A stretch of 64,000 bases of DNA from Corynebacterium pacaense (lineage in GTDB: Bacteria > Actinomycetota > Actinomycetes > Mycobacteriales > Mycobacteriaceae): contig NZ_LT821239.1 of NCBI RefSeq assembly GCF_900169525.1, positions 248,001 through 312,000 on the forward strand. The letters are read 5' to 3'. Positions 54,321 to 63,867 of the stretch are shown here, one piece after another. The position numbers and the translations under genes were made by a program. Each line of letters begins with the position of its first letter. Position 1 is the stretch's first letter. The notes beneath the pieces were generated by a model. It was given only the letters and a program-made list of their open reading frames with translations, had not been told where the DNA came from and made no database searches.

Positions 54321-56018
54321 TCACAGTGTGCGCAGGTACGCTCGGTTTCTGCTTGATGGTGGTGCGGTTGCGGTGATCAGACCTGTGGAGACGAGATGTC
54401 GGATGACCGGCCTTAAAGAAGTGGGGGTTCGTCCGCTGATGTTCGCTAGTTCTTTGATCGTTGTTGGCGTGTCAAAGGAGATGTGATTGAGTACCTCCAA
54501 CTGAGTCGCGCTCAGATCTGTGAGTGGCCCGGGGAGGACAAAGCGCCCGGAATCGGATTCCGTCAGAATGCTCCGTTCAGCCAGACCCTGAAGCAGTAAG
54601 TTCATCTCCCCGCTGTCGTGACCGGTGTGGTTCTTGAGGTTGCTCGCTGTCACGGCTCCCAGATCCTTGGCAAGGACGAGTGCTATTGCCTCCATGCGAT
54701 CGTAGTTCTCTCCCAGCAGGCCCACGAGCCAGGAATTGATCTCTGCATCTATGAGCCCGAAGCGGTGGAGAATCACTCTCACCTGCGCGATATCGACAGT
54801 GAAATCAGGTATCGGGAGCCCCGCCTCGCGCATGGTGCTCTTCATTCTGGGAATGCCACTGCCGTTGCTTTCCGCAAGGACTCCGCCATCGTCTCCCTGC
54901 CAGGGAACCTCCATCAGGAGTCTGGCGAGGGTTGGGTTGCGTGGCACTGCCATGCCATCGTCAAGGGAGTCTATGGATTTCCCACCGGGAAGGCCTCCGG
55001 GACTGGTAATCTTCAGGCGATCTCTGTAGATATCCACGGCAATGCTCTGATCCTGCGCAAGAGGGGCATAGTCCCTGTGCATCACCGCATTGGCGAGCGC
55101 CTCCCTAAGTACTTCAAGTGGGATCTCCAGGACGTCGTAGCCCGCATTATCATGAACGATTCTCCGTGTTCTCAGGTTTTTCCGGATTATTTGTAGGGTA
55201 TCGCGGACCATATCCAGAAGATTGCCGTCGCAGATTCTCCTGTCCTCGAAGCGCACGCTCGTACCAGGCGAAGACTTTTCCTTGCCTGGGTGGACAGCGA
55301 CATCGATGAAGAGTCGGGGAAAGAACTGTTGTGGGTACTTTCCAAGTGCCACAAGGCCCGCGACTGTGGGAACGCCGTCAGGGCTTATGATGCCCATTCG
55401 GGTAAGCCAGGCGTCGCCATTCCCCTGGATTATCCGGCTGTTGCCATCTTTGAGCCGACGGTGAACGGCAGAGATGAGGTCATCGTCAAGGTCGTCGCGA
55501 TCTGCCTCGACGACTGGCTCCCGATCTGTCCGCAGATGATCGAACCTGTGCTGGAGTTCATAGATTTCGAGCGAGTTGAGCAGGCGGTCGCCATCATCGA
55601 CTCTCTTGTAGCTTCCTTTTGCCATTCCCTTGTTTTTCACGAAACAGGGACCATTGATTGACAACGGAGCAATGGTGACAATCACACACTCGGCCCCATT
55701 GACCTCAACAGTGCGTAGTGTGTATTCGGGCAGGGGGTGAACCTTCTGTGCCGCTGGATCAGCTGAGTTAAGGCCACTGTGCACTGCCTGGGCAGCTATT
55801 ATTGCATCGAAACCTTTGGACGGTGTGAAGTCTGGCTCTGTGAGGCCGAGAAAAATATGGCCACCCTTGGTGTTCGCGAAAGCACTGACAGAGTCCCATA
55901 GACTTTTTCCGTCGGCCTTTCCCGTGAGGCCGGACCGTGACTTTACTTCTACGTGTTCATCATCGGCTCCGCGTCGGCGAAGTCTCGTGAGATGTACGGT
56001 GAATTCTTCCGGCTCCAT
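54321..56018 (-). CDS. AlbA_2 (Schlafen-like) ATP-binding regulator
   Basis: A 565-residue protein. The AlbA_2 domain (EHVEVKSRSGLTGKADGKSLWDSVSAFANTKGG in two parts, HIFLGL) fills about 15-150, followed by a HATPase_c_4-like region (REALANAVMHRDYAPL ... ITSPGGLPGG) near 310-360 and a C-terminal winged helix. Such proteins are often called transcriptional regulators or DNA helicase-related, and true function is unknown. GGAG lies 6 bases before ATG 56018. Three 21-bp iterons sit directly upstream, so it may bind them. Confidence 0.78.
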   Translation of the reverse strand: MEPEEFTVHLTRLRRRGADDEHVEVKSRSGLTGKADGKSLWDSVSAFANTKGGHIFLGLTEPDFTPSKGFDAIIAAQAVHSGLNSADPAAQKVHPLPEYTLRTVEVNGAECVIVTIAPLSINGPCFVKNKGMAKGSYKRVDDGDRLLNSLEIYELQHRFDHLRTDREPVVEADRDDLDDDLISAVHRRLKDGNSRIIQGNGDAWLTRMGIISPDGVPTVAGLVALGKYPQQFFPRLFIDVAVHPGKEKSSPGTSVRFEDRRICDGNLLDMVRDTLQIIRKNLRTRRIVHDNAGYDVLEIPLEVLREALANAVMHRDYAPLAQDQSIAVDIYRDRLKITSPGGLPGGKSIDSLDDGMAVPRNPTLARLLMEVPWQGDDGGVLAESNGSGIPRMKSTMREAGLPIPDFTVDIAQVRVILHRFGLIDAEINSWLVGLLGENYDRMEAIALVLAKDLGAVTASNLKNHTGHDSGEMNLLLQGLAERSILTESDSGRFVLPGPLTDLSATQLEVLNHISFDTPTTIKELANISGRTPTSLRPVIRHLVSTGLITATAPPSSRNRAYLRTL

Positions 56019-56056
56019 GTGTCTCCAGACTAGACGTCAGTGAAGTTCAGTGATGC

Positions 56057-56119
56057 CCTCACTTTATACACTGAGAGCCTCACTTTATACACTGAGAGCC
56101 TCACTTTCTACACTGACGG
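56057..56119. repeat. Three 21-bp iterons upstream of the AlbA_2 gene
   Basis: Copies at 56057-56077 and 56078-56098 are identical (CCTCACTTTATACACTGAGAG); 56099-56119 has three changes. Each contains an imperfect dyad TCAnTnTATAnAnTGA. Read on the minus strand, the repeats supply TATAAA -10 candidates 38 nt before the AlbA_2 start. Confidence 0.85.
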
Positions 56120-56123
56120 CGAT

Positions 56124-57116
56124 TCACCAGCGGGCGGCGACGTCGGCAAGCAGTTCATCCGATCTCGTCTGCCCCTCCACATCGGACATACCGCAGGTGG
56201 CCACAATCTCATCTGCGCGCGTGAATCCCATGAGTTCGCGGAGTTGTTGCTCCACCTCGCGGCCTGTGCCGAAGATTCCACCCGCAAGATTCGCCTCCAC
56301 CCGTCGTCGCTGCGTCGCGGTCAGGGAATCGAGGTCGATCTCGCCTATGGAGGGCAGCGGTTCGAACGTTCCGGTGGTCCGCGACCTTGCCAGCGCCCAC
56401 GCCTCCGGGAGCAGCAGTGCCCGTGCCTCCTCAGTGGTATCCGCAACCGCAATGTTCGCTGCGATGATCGCATGGGGCACGCTTGTCGACGCACCCGCCC
56501 GGAACTCCCCACGGTAGGCGGTGAGTCCCGCGTGATGGGGTGTGGAACGGTCGAAGAGCGATGGCCCGCCGACGATCACGCCGAGTCCGAGCTCCGCTGC
56601 CATCGAGAGTGATCCCCCGCCGGAGAGCACATATACCCCCGGGATCCCGGAAATCTGCGGCCGGGCGGTGACAGGGCCTGTCCCCTTGAGATAGGAGAGG
56701 AGCTCGGCCAGATCCCGGGCGTAATGGTCGGCTGCGTCGGGCTGCTGCCGGAGTGCGGCGCGTACGGCGGAGGTGAAGCCAAGGGAGCGGCCGACGCCGG
56801 CGTCGATACGCTGCGGGAACAGTGCAGCAAGGGTGAGCAGTTGCTCGGCCACCACCAGTGGTTGGTGGGCGGGCAGCATGATGCCCGCCGTGCCGATTCT
56901 GATGAGGTTGGTGGCCGATGCCACTGCCGCTGCGAGAATCGTCGGCGCGGACCCGGCGATACCGGGGACCCCATGATGTTCGGCGACGAGAAAACGCCGG
57001 TAGCCCAGGCGTTCGGCCAGACGGGCCCGGTTGACGGTGGCGGCGAGAGCCTCGGCATCGCTGTGACGGGAGCGGATGTGGGCGCGGTCGAGAATGGAAA
57101 CATGCAGTTCGGTCAC
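56124..57116 (-). CDS. LLM-class flavin-dependent oxidoreductase (MsnO8-like)
   Basis: A 330-residue luciferase-like protein: LHVSILDRAHIRSRHS, RFLVAEHHGVPGIAGSAP, IRIGTAGIMLPAHQPL. This is the shape of the MsnO8 subgroup of flavin monooxygenases with unknown substrates. GTG 57116 overlaps the HxlR stop by 4 nt, so the two are co-translated. The longer frame reading back to 57491 is not coding. It may respond to the redox state sensed by the HxlR regulator (inference). Confidence 0.8.
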   Translation of the reverse strand: MTELHVSILDRAHIRSRHSDAEALAATVNRARLAERLGYRRFLVAEHHGVPGIAGSAPTILAAAVASATNLIRIGTAGIMLPAHQPLVVAEQLLTLAALFPQRIDAGVGRSLGFTSAVRAALRQQPDAADHYARDLAELLSYLKGTGPVTARPQISGIPGVYVLSGGGSLSMAAELGLGVIVGGPSLFDRSTPHHAGLTAYRGEFRAGASTSVPHAIIAANIAVADTTEEARALLLPEAWALARSRTTGTFEPLPSIGEIDLDSLTATQRRRVEANLAGGIFGTGREVEQQLRELMGFTRADEIVATCGMSDVEGQTRSDELLADVAARW

Positions 57117-57427
57117 GGGGTGACGTTCTCCTCGACCCAGTCGCGCAGGAGTTTCAGCGGTGCCGCGGCGCTGTGGCCGAGTGCGGTGAGCTCGTAGTCG
57201 ACGCGAGGTGGCACCTCGGCGTAGACGGTGCGGGTGAGCAGTCCGGCTTCCTCCAGGCGTTTCAATGTCTGGGAGAGCACCTTCGGGCTGACCCCCTCCA
57301 GGTTGCGTTTTATCTCCCCGAATCTTCTCGGCCCGCTCTCCAGCGTGCCGATGGCCAGGGTGCTCCATTTGTTGGCCAGCAGATCGAGCATCCCGCGGCA
57401 CGGACACATCGCTTCGTAGACTCCCAT
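57113..57427 (-). CDS. HxlR-family redox regulator (QorR-like)
   Basis: A 104-residue DUF24/HxlR regulator. MGVYEAMCPCRGMLDLLANKWS carries the N-terminal Cys residues (8 and 10) typical of redox sensors of this family, then GVSPKVLSQTLKRLEEAGLLTRT is the winged helix. In C. glutamicum QorR controls qor2, a quinone oxidoreductase; here a (frameshifted) quinone oxidoreductase is divergent. The ATG at 57427 fits the family; no RBS is clear. Confidence 0.82.
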   Translation of the reverse strand: MGVYEAMCPCRGMLDLLANKWSTLAIGTLESGPRRFGEIKRNLEGVSPKVLSQTLKRLEEAGLLTRTVYAEVPPRVDYELTALGHSAAAPLKLLRDWVEENVTP

Positions 57428-57499
57428 AGCTGCAATGGTACCCAAAGGGAAGCAGATGGCCTTGACGGTAACCACGGGTCGCGCGCAACACTGGGAGTC

Positions 57500-58473
57500 A
57501 TGACACAGGCATTCATTTCATGCAAGGGTTCCTTTTCCGCAACCGACGTTGAGCTCCCACCGCTGAAGCCTCACGATCTCCGCGTGAAGGTGGAAGCTGT
57601 CTCGGTCAACCCGGTGGATGTGAAGGTCGCGGAATCACTGACTGAGCCCAGGATCCTCGGTTTCGATGCCGCGGGCACCGTCACTGACGTCGGCTCCGCC
57701 GTCACCCTGTTTGCGCCCGGTGATGAGGTGTTCTACGTCGGAAGCATTGATCGACCGGGAGCGAATCAGCGTCTGCACACTGTCGATGAGCGCATTGCCG
57801 GCCCCAGGCCGGAGTCGCTGTCCCACGCGGATGCGGCCAGCCTGCCCCTGACCTCCATCACCGCGTGGGAATGCCTCTTCGATCGTCTGCAGCTGCGCCC
57901 GGAATCCACTGGAACCCTGCTGGTCATAGCGCCAGTGGGGGAGTGGGGTCGATGATCCTCCAGCTCGCACAGTCGCTGCTTCCCAAAGTGACCGTCATCG
58001 CCACCGCCTCGGACGCCGAGCGTGAACGGTGGGCAGCCGATCTCGGCGCTGAACACACGGTGAATCACCATGGTGATCTCGCTGCCCAGGTGCGAGACAT
58101 CGCCCCGGGTGGGGTGGACTGGGTCTTCACCGCGCACTCCGCCGGTCAGATTGAGCTCTATGCGCAACTCGTCCGTCCCTTCGGCCATATCGTGGCCATT
58201 GATGATGGCCCCCGCGACGTGGAACCGCTCAAACAACGCAGCATCGCCTGGCACTGGGAGCTGATGTTCACCCGTCCGCTGTTCACCACCCCGGACATCA
58301 CAGGCCAACATGATCTGCTCACCCGGGTATCCGAGCTTGTCGACGCCCACCGCATCCGCCCCACCACCACCGAGGTGCTGCAACCGATCACCGCTGCCAC
58401 CCTTGAGCGTGCGCACGCGATGGTGCGTGACGGGCACATGGTGGGCAAGGTTGTCGTGGAGGGGTGGGATTAA
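57500..58473 (+). pseudogene. Quinone oxidoreductase with a single-base frameshift (Qor2-like)
   Basis: The frame from ATG 57500 (MTQAFISCKGSFS...) continues to about 57929 and then shifts. Downstream, SGGVGSMILQLAQ is in the next frame up to 58473. Inserting one G after 57929 gives IGASGGVGSMILQ, the cofactor-binding motif, and a total of 975 nt (324 residues), the usual size. So the gene carries a one-base deletion. It is either a real pseudogene or a sequencing error. It is divergent from the HxlR regulator, as qor2 and qorR are. Confidence 0.85.
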
Positions 58474-58488
58474 AGCTATCGTCGAGGC

Positions 58489-59679
58489 ATGACCGACACT
58501 CTCAGCGCCGCGGAGGCGAGACGGATTGCGCTGGCGGCGCAGGGATTCACCGGGTCCAGAAAGATCCCAAGGCGGCGCCCCTTCGACCGGGCACTGGAGA
58601 AGCTGCACGTGCTCCAGATCGATTCGGTCAACGTCTTCGCCCGTTCGCACTACCTGCCGGTCTTCTCCCGCCACGGTGCCTACGATCAGCGGGCCCTCGA
58701 TGAGTACCTGTGGGACAGCGGCGAGTTCACCGAGTACTGGGCACATGAGGCGGCGTTCATCCCGGTGGGGGACCGACCGCTGTTCGGTTGGCGCATGCGC
58801 GACTTTGAGGGCAGGTACGCCGAAAGGATCATCGAGCTGCGGCCCGAACTCGACCGCGTGCGGGGTCTGCTGGCAGAGGATGGCCCGCAACCGATCCGCG
58901 AGCTCGACTCCAATCCGCGCGGCCGGCGGGGTCCGTGGTGGGACTGGAGTGACACCAAGCGTGCGGTGGAGATCCTCTTCGCCACCGGCGAGGTGGTGAC
59001 GGTGGGGCGTGAGCGCTTCGAGCGTCGATACGCATTGGCGGCCGATGTGCTGCCCGCGGGCGCGCTGGGCACCGTGCCGCGTGCCGACGCCCACCGCAGC
59101 CTGGTGGAACGCGCCGCGTGCTGCCTGGGGGTGGGCACCCTTGCCGACCTCGCCGACTACCACCGGCTGAAGAAGGCGGAGGCGCTGATCGCCGTGCATG
59201 CGCTGGAGGAGGAGGCAGTTCTTGTTCCCGTGCAGGTGGAGGGGTGGAGCGATGCGGCGTGGATGCACCGCGATGCGGTCCTTCCCTCCAGGGTCACCGC
59301 CGACGCACTGCTCACGCCCTTCGATCCGATCGTGTGGTTCCGGCCGCGGGCTGAGCGCATCTTCAATTTTCACTACCGCATCGAGATCTACACACCGAAG
59401 GAGAAGCGGCGCTACGGCTATTACTGCCTGCCGTTGATGGTCGGCGGGCGATTGGTCGGGCGGCTCGATCTCAAGGCCGATCGGGCACGGCGGGAATTGA
59501 TCGTCCAGGCGGCGTGGGAGGAACCGGGAGCTCCGGGGCGAACGGCAGAAGTGGCCGCACGGCTCCTCCATAACGCAGCGGCGTGGCAGGGCCTGGAATC
59601 GGTGAGCCTCCGCGGTGCGGGAAACCTCGAGATCCCCGGGTCCGCCCTCACGGACCGGCCCGGACAGGCTCCGGCGTGA
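58489..59679 (+). CDS. YcaQ-like DNA glycosylase (winged-helix, HTH_42)
   Basis: A 396-residue protein of the YcaQ/AlkZ family. LHVLQIDSVNVFARSHYLP contains the QxD motif (QID) described as catalytic in E. coli YcaQ, which unhooks interstrand cross-links. Several winged-helix-like segments follow, and the conserved PYDPIVW-like motif appears as TPFDPIVWFRPRAE. It would protect DNA from cross-linking agents. It starts 15 bp after the damaged oxidoreductase. The C-terminal 20 residues are not conserved. Confidence 0.85.
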   Translation: MTDTLSAAEARRIALAAQGFTGSRKIPRRRPFDRALEKLHVLQIDSVNVFARSHYLPVFSRHGAYDQRALDEYLWDSGEFTEYWAHEAAFIPVGDRPLFGWRMRDFEGRYAERIIELRPELDRVRGLLAEDGPQPIRELDSNPRGRRGPWWDWSDTKRAVEILFATGEVVTVGRERFERRYALAADVLPAGALGTVPRADAHRSLVERAACCLGVGTLADLADYHRLKKAEALIAVHALEEEAVLVPVQVEGWSDAAWMHRDAVLPSRVTADALLTPFDPIVWFRPRAERIFNFHYRIEIYTPKEKRRYGYYCLPLMVGGRLVGRLDLKADRARRELIVQAAWEEPGAPGRTAEVAARLLHNAAAWQGLESVSLRGAGNLEIPGSALTDRPGQAPA

Positions 59680-59781
59680 GCCCGGGGGCGGGCCCCGCCT
59701 CTCGGCGGCTTAAGGTCCGTGCGGAACGGTGCAGGTCCCCTCACTGACAGCGGTGCTTTCGGGGTTCTACACTGCAAGGTG

Positions 59782-60639
59782 ATGCGCTCCCACGATCCCT
59801 GTTCCCCGTCCCATCACCACCACACCCACCCCGTCCCCACCGGCCGTGCGCAGCAGATCGTCACGGTCTCCCCACGCAACCTGGAATCCGAGGTTCTAGG
59901 CAGGTCCTCGCAGGTACCGGTATTCGTTCTCATCGGCGCACCCCTCATGCCCGGCTATGCGGCCCTGGAGGAGACGCTGCGCGGACTCGCGGGGCGGGCG
60001 CGGTTGCGGTGGATCCTGGCGACCGTCAACTCTGATACCGAGAGCGCCGTGGTGGCGAGGTTCCGCCCGACGACGCTTCCGGCTGTCTATGCCGTTGTGG
60101 GGGCGGTGAGCGTCGCGGTGTACGGGGAGGGCGATATCGCCACCTGGATTGACGACATCGTGGTGCGCAGCAACCTCGAGGGCCTGCACGCGGAGGTTGA
60201 GCGGGAGGATGAGCCGGGAGCCTCCTCCGGTGATCCCCGCCTCCTGGAAGCCGCCACGCTGGTCAATGCGGGGGACTTCGACGCTGCCATCAAGATTTAC
60301 GACGCCCTCCTCGCCCAGCACCCCGGCGATCCGATCCTGTCACGGGCGAAGGTCGCGGTATCGGTTCTCTCCCGGGTACAGGACAGTGACCGCTCCGTTG
60401 ATCCCATCGCGGCGTCGCAGGAGGATCCGGACAATATCGACCTCGCGCTGCGGGCCGCGGATGTGCTCGTCCTCTTTGACCGGCCGGGTGAGGCGGTGGC
60501 GCATCTCGTGGAGCGCATCGGTGCTTCCATAAGCGGGGAGATGCGCAACCGCATTCTCGAGCTGACCCGCTTGCTGGAGCCGGACGATCCCGTTGTCGGT
60601 GCGGCCAGGCTCAGGGTTGCCTCGGCGTTGTTTCGCTGA
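59782..60639 (+). CDS. YbbN/CnoX-like thioredoxin-TPR protein without CXXC
   Basis: A 285-residue protein. A His-rich start (SPSHHHHTH) is followed by a thioredoxin-like domain (VFVLIGAPLMPGYAALEETL) whose active site has no Cys pair, then TPR-like repeats to the end (DDPVVGAARLRVASALF). E. coli CnoX/YbbN is a similar holdase chaperone. ATG 59782 lies about 8 bases after a TACACT -10, so the transcript may be leaderless. A longer frame starts at 59719. It converges on the CobW gene with 3 bp between. Confidence 0.78.
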   Translation: MRSHDPCSPSHHHHTHPVPTGRAQQIVTVSPRNLESEVLGRSSQVPVFVLIGAPLMPGYAALEETLRGLAGRARLRWILATVNSDTESAVVARFRPTTLPAVYAVVGAVSVAVYGEGDIATWIDDIVVRSNLEGLHAEVEREDEPGASSGDPRLLEAATLVNAGDFDAAIKIYDALLAQHPGDPILSRAKVAVSVLSRVQDSDRSVDPIAASQEDPDNIDLALRAADVLVLFDRPGEAVAHLVERIGASISGEMRNRILELTRLLEPDDPVVGAARLRVASALFR

Positions 60640-60642
60640 GGG

Positions 60643-61707
60643 TCAGACGGTGGCTGCGTGGAGCTTTTCCAGCAGCGTTTGGCCATCGAGGTTCACGCCG
60701 ATGAGCACCACTTCGCTGCCGGGGGTCAGTTCTGAACTGGACCAGCGCATCGCCGGCCTGATGCTCAGATCTGGACCGGCCTGGTGCCACACCTGGGCGA
60801 TGTCGGGGTGATCGTCGATCCAGCAATAGCCCTTGGAGCGGACGAGACCGACGGTTGACCGCAGCACCTCGAGCAGTTTCCGCTTATGGAAGGGTCGCCT
60901 GGACCGGAAGACCACCGAACTGATCCCGTACTCCTCCGTCTCAGGGGTATGCGGGTTGTCCAATTCCTCGGTGTAGCCCTCATAGGTGCGGGCGGTGTTC
61001 TCGTCGTAGAGGTTCGCGCCGAGAAGCTGGTCGATGGCTGCCCCACCCTCGTGCCGGCCGTTGGTGAGGATGTCCACCTCGGCGCGCGGGTTGAGCTTCC
61101 GCACCAGGGTGATGGTCCGCTGGACGCGCACGGTGGAGACGAGATCGGTCTTGGTGATGTAGATGCGGTCGGCGAATTCGACCTGGTCGATGAGCAGGTC
61201 CGCAACGGTGCGCTCGTCCTCGGGGGTGGCACCGCGGTCGGCGTCGGCAAGCCTGGTGTGGTGGCGCAGCTGGTCGAGGAACTGGACCGCATCGACGAGG
61301 GTGACCATCGTATCGATGCGCGCGACGTCCGCCAGCCGGGTTCCGTCCTCCCACTCCCATTCGAAGGTTGCCGCCACCGGCATCGGTTCCGATATGCCCG
61401 TGGATTCGATGAGGATATGGTCGAAATCGCCGCGGGTTGCGAGCCCCGCGACGGAATCGACGAGATCCTCGCGCAATGTGCAGCAGATGCAGCCGTTGGA
61501 CAGTTCAATGAAGCGGTCCTCGCCGCGGGTGAGGTGGCCCTCGCCCGCGATGAGGGCGGCGTCGATATTGATCTCGGAGAAATCATTGACGATGACCGCG
61601 ATTCTCCGACCTGCGCGGTTGGCCAGAATCTGATTGAGCAGCGTTGTTTTTCCGGAGCCGAGGAAGCCGGAGAGAATGGTGACGGGAGTTGGGTTGGGGG
61701 AAACCAT
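60643..61707 (-). CDS. CobW-family zinc chaperone GTPase
   Basis: A 354-residue G3E GTPase. Walker [10 protein letters not shown], the metal motif CICC ([11 protein letters not shown]), and NKxD-like TKTDL are present; a CobW C-terminal domain follows. Relatives (ZNG1/YciC) deliver zinc to metalloenzymes under zinc limitation. A Zur-like palindrome lies 5 bp upstream of the start. In C. glutamicum a CobW-like gene belongs to the Zur regulon, which supports the link. Confidence 0.87.
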   Translation of the reverse strand: MVSPNPTPVTILSGFLGSGKTTLLNQILANRAGRRIAVIVNDFSEINIDAALIAGEGHLTRGEDRFIELSNGCICCTLREDLVDSVAGLATRGDFDHILIESTGISEPMPVAATFEWEWEDGTRLADVARIDTMVTLVDAVQFLDQLRHHTRLADADRGATPEDERTVADLLIDQVEFADRIYITKTDLVSTVRVQRTITLVRKLNPRAEVDILTNGRHEGGAAIDQLLGANLYDENTARTYEGYTEELDNPHTPETEEYGISSVVFRSRRPFHKRKLLEVLRSTVGLVRSKGYCWIDDHPDIAQVWHQAGPDLSIRPAMRWSSSELTPGSEVVLIGVNLDGQTLLEKLHAATV

Positions 61708-61711
61708 TCAC

Positions 61712-61732
61712 TAATGATATCCATTTTCATTA
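61712..61732 (-). promoter_or_regulatory. Zur-like box upstream of the CobW gene
   Basis: TAATGATAT at 61712-61720 and TTTTCATTA at 61724-61732 form an imperfect inverted repeat of the size (21 bp) and composition recorded for Zur sites. It begins 5 bases before the ATG, so a bound repressor would block transcription start. Confidence 0.6.
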
Positions 61733-61891
61733 ATTTATGGGATCGGACCTCCGGTCGGTGTCCGGCTTGGTGGTGCACCCCCGGAAATGGTGATGATCGG
61801 GGTTGAGAAAGCGCAGCGTGAATCATCTGAATCGATCAGGTGACCTGCGAAAAGTTTGACTAAACCCGCAGCTCTGGGCAACAGTGTTCAG

Positions 61892-62875
61892 GTGAGACTA
61901 TTCAAATCTGCCATGGCTCTTCTAGCAACCGCACTGTTGATCACCGGATGCTCGGCCACCGGGGGCGCCCCGCGCGCCTCGGACCGGGGGGAGGGGGGCG
62001 GCACCGTGGACACCCCGCGGTTGGTTGTCTCGATGATTAGCCACGGCGCTCCCGGCGACACCTTCTGGGATCTGGTGCGCAAGGGAGCGGAGGATGCCGC
62101 CCGCAAGGACAACATCGAACTGCGCTACTCCTCAGATCCCGAGGTTCCCAACCAGTCCAACCTCATTCAAACGGCCATCGATTCAGGTGTGGATGGAATC
62201 GCCGTGACCCTGCCCAACGCCGATGCCCTCGGTCCCACAGCGAAAAAGGCGGTGGATGCGGGCATCCCGGTCGTCGGGCTCAATGCGGGTATGGACAGCT
62301 ACCAGACCTACGGTCTCAGCGGCTTCTTCGGTCAGGAGGAGAAGGTGGCCGGAACGAGGGCGGGGGAGCGGCTCGCGACCGACGGGGCGAAGCACGTCCT
62401 GTGTGTTATTCACGAGCAGGGGAACTCTTCCCAGGAGTCGCGCTGTGCAGGCGTCGCCGAGGGTGCGGGAGTAAAAGTGGAAACCATCTATGTCAACGGC
62501 CGGGATCTGACCGCGGTGCAGTCGACGCTCCAGGCGAAACTCTCCCAGGATCCCGGAATCGACTGGGTGATGGGCCTGGTCGCCCCGGTGGCACTGACCG
62601 CCGTGAATTCGGTGCGGGATTCCGGTTCGCAGGCGAGGATCGCCACCTTTGACACCAACGCCGCGCTGGTCACGGCGATCCGCAACGGTGACATCCAGTG
62701 GGCGATTGATCAGCAGCCCTATCTCCAGGGTTACATGGCTGTCGACGCCATCTGGTTGGCGCACCGCAACGGCACCACCGTCGGCGGCGGACGCCCCGTC
62801 TACACCGGCCCCAGTTTCGTGGACGCCTCCAATGTCGATGTCATCGCCGATGCAGCGACGGCGGGTCTGCGATGA
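61892..62875 (+). CDS. CUT2-type sugar ABC transporter, substrate-binding lipoprotein
   Basis: A 327-residue binding protein of the ribose/xylose type (Peripla_BP_4): DTFWDLVRKGAEDAARKDN, GVDGIAVTLPNADALGP. The lipobox is LLITGC at about residue 16-21 from the GTG at 61892. A TTG at 61856 would add 12 residues; neither has a clear RBS. It overlaps the permease start by 4 nt (ATGA). Substrate could be ribose, xylose, inositol or another pentose or polyol. Confidence 0.83.
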   Translation: MRLFKSAMALLATALLITGCSATGGAPRASDRGEGGGTVDTPRLVVSMISHGAPGDTFWDLVRKGAEDAARKDNIELRYSSDPEVPNQSNLIQTAIDSGVDGIAVTLPNADALGPTAKKAVDAGIPVVGLNAGMDSYQTYGLSGFFGQEEKVAGTRAGERLATDGAKHVLCVIHEQGNSSQESRCAGVAEGAGVKVETIYVNGRDLTAVQSTLQAKLSQDPGIDWVMGLVAPVALTAVNSVRDSGSQARIATFDTNAALVTAIRNGDIQWAIDQQPYLQGYMAVDAIWLAHRNGTTVGGGRPVYTGPSFVDASNVDVIADAATAGLR

Positions 62876-63867
62876 ATCTGATCATGCGCGCCATCCGACG
62901 CCCCGAGCTGACCAGCCTGCTGGGTGCGGTGGTCATCTTCACCGTCTTCATGCTCGTCGCACCGGCCTTCCGTTCCTGGGATTCCATGGCCACCGTGCTC
63001 TACGCCAGCTCCACCATCGGCATCATGGCCGTGGCGGTCGGCCTGCTCATGATCGGTGATGAATTCGACCTCTCCACCGGTGTCGCGGTGACCACCGCGG
63101 CTCTGGCGGCGTCGATGCTGTCCTACAATCTGTGGCTCAACACCTGGGTCGGAGCCCTCCTGGCTCTCCTCATTTCCCTGGCCATCGGATTCTTCAACGG
63201 ATTCCTGGTGGTCAAGACCAGGATCGCCTCATTCCTGATCACCCTCGCCTCATTCCTCATGCTCCAGGGCCTGAACCTGGCGTTGACCAAGCTGATCTCC
63301 GGAGCCGTGGCAACCCAGACCATCGCCGACATGGAGGGCTTCCCCTCCGCCCGCGCGGTGTTCGCCAGCTCCGTCCCGATCTTCGGCGTGAATGTCCGGA
63401 TCACCGTGTTCTGGTGGATCCTCTTCGTGGTCCTCGGCAGTTTCCTGCTGTACAAGACGCGTTTCGGCAACTGGATCTTTGCCGTGGGCGGCGATCAGGA
63501 GGCGGCCCGCGCGGTCGGTGTCCCGGTCCGCAGGGTGAAGATAATTCTGTTCATGTTCGTCGGTTTCGCGGCCTGGTTCCTCGGTATGCACAACCTGTTC
63601 CTCTTTGATTCGATTCAGGCCGGCCAGGGCGTGGGCAATGAGTTCCTCTACATCATCGCCGCGGTGATCGGTGGCTGCTCCATGACGGGTGGTCGTGGCA
63701 CCGTGATCGGCACGGCGATCGGTGCGTTGATCTTCGGTATGACCAATCAGGGCATCGTGTATGCGGGGTGGAATCCGGATTGGTTCAAGTTCTTCCTCGG
63801 CGCCATGCTGCTGTTCGCGGTGATCAGCAACAACCGCTTTGCCAGGTTCAACGAGGAGCGATCATGA
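62872..63867 (+). CDS. CUT2-type sugar ABC transporter permease
   Basis: A 331-residue RbsC-like permease with about ten membrane segments. GDEFDLSTGVAVTTAA and AAVIGGCSMTGGRGTVIGTAIGALIFG are conserved blocks of the family (the second spans two joined motifs). It would form the pore for the sugar bound by the upstream lipoprotein. ATGA overlaps join it with both neighbours, so all three subunits are co-translated. Confidence 0.88.
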   Translation: MNLIMRAIRRPELTSLLGAVVIFTVFMLVAPAFRSWDSMATVLYASSTIGIMAVAVGLLMIGDEFDLSTGVAVTTAALAASMLSYNLWLNTWVGALLALLISLAIGFFNGFLVVKTRIASFLITLASFLMLQGLNLALTKLISGAVATQTIADMEGFPSARAVFASSVPIFGVNVRITVFWWILFVVLGSFLLYKTRFGNWIFAVGGDQEAARAVGVPVRRVKIILFMFVGFAAWFLGMHNLFLFDSIQAGQGVGNEFLYIIAAVIGGCSMTGGRGTVIGTAIGALIFGMTNQGIVYAGWNPDWFKFFLGAMLLFAVISNNRFARFNEERS

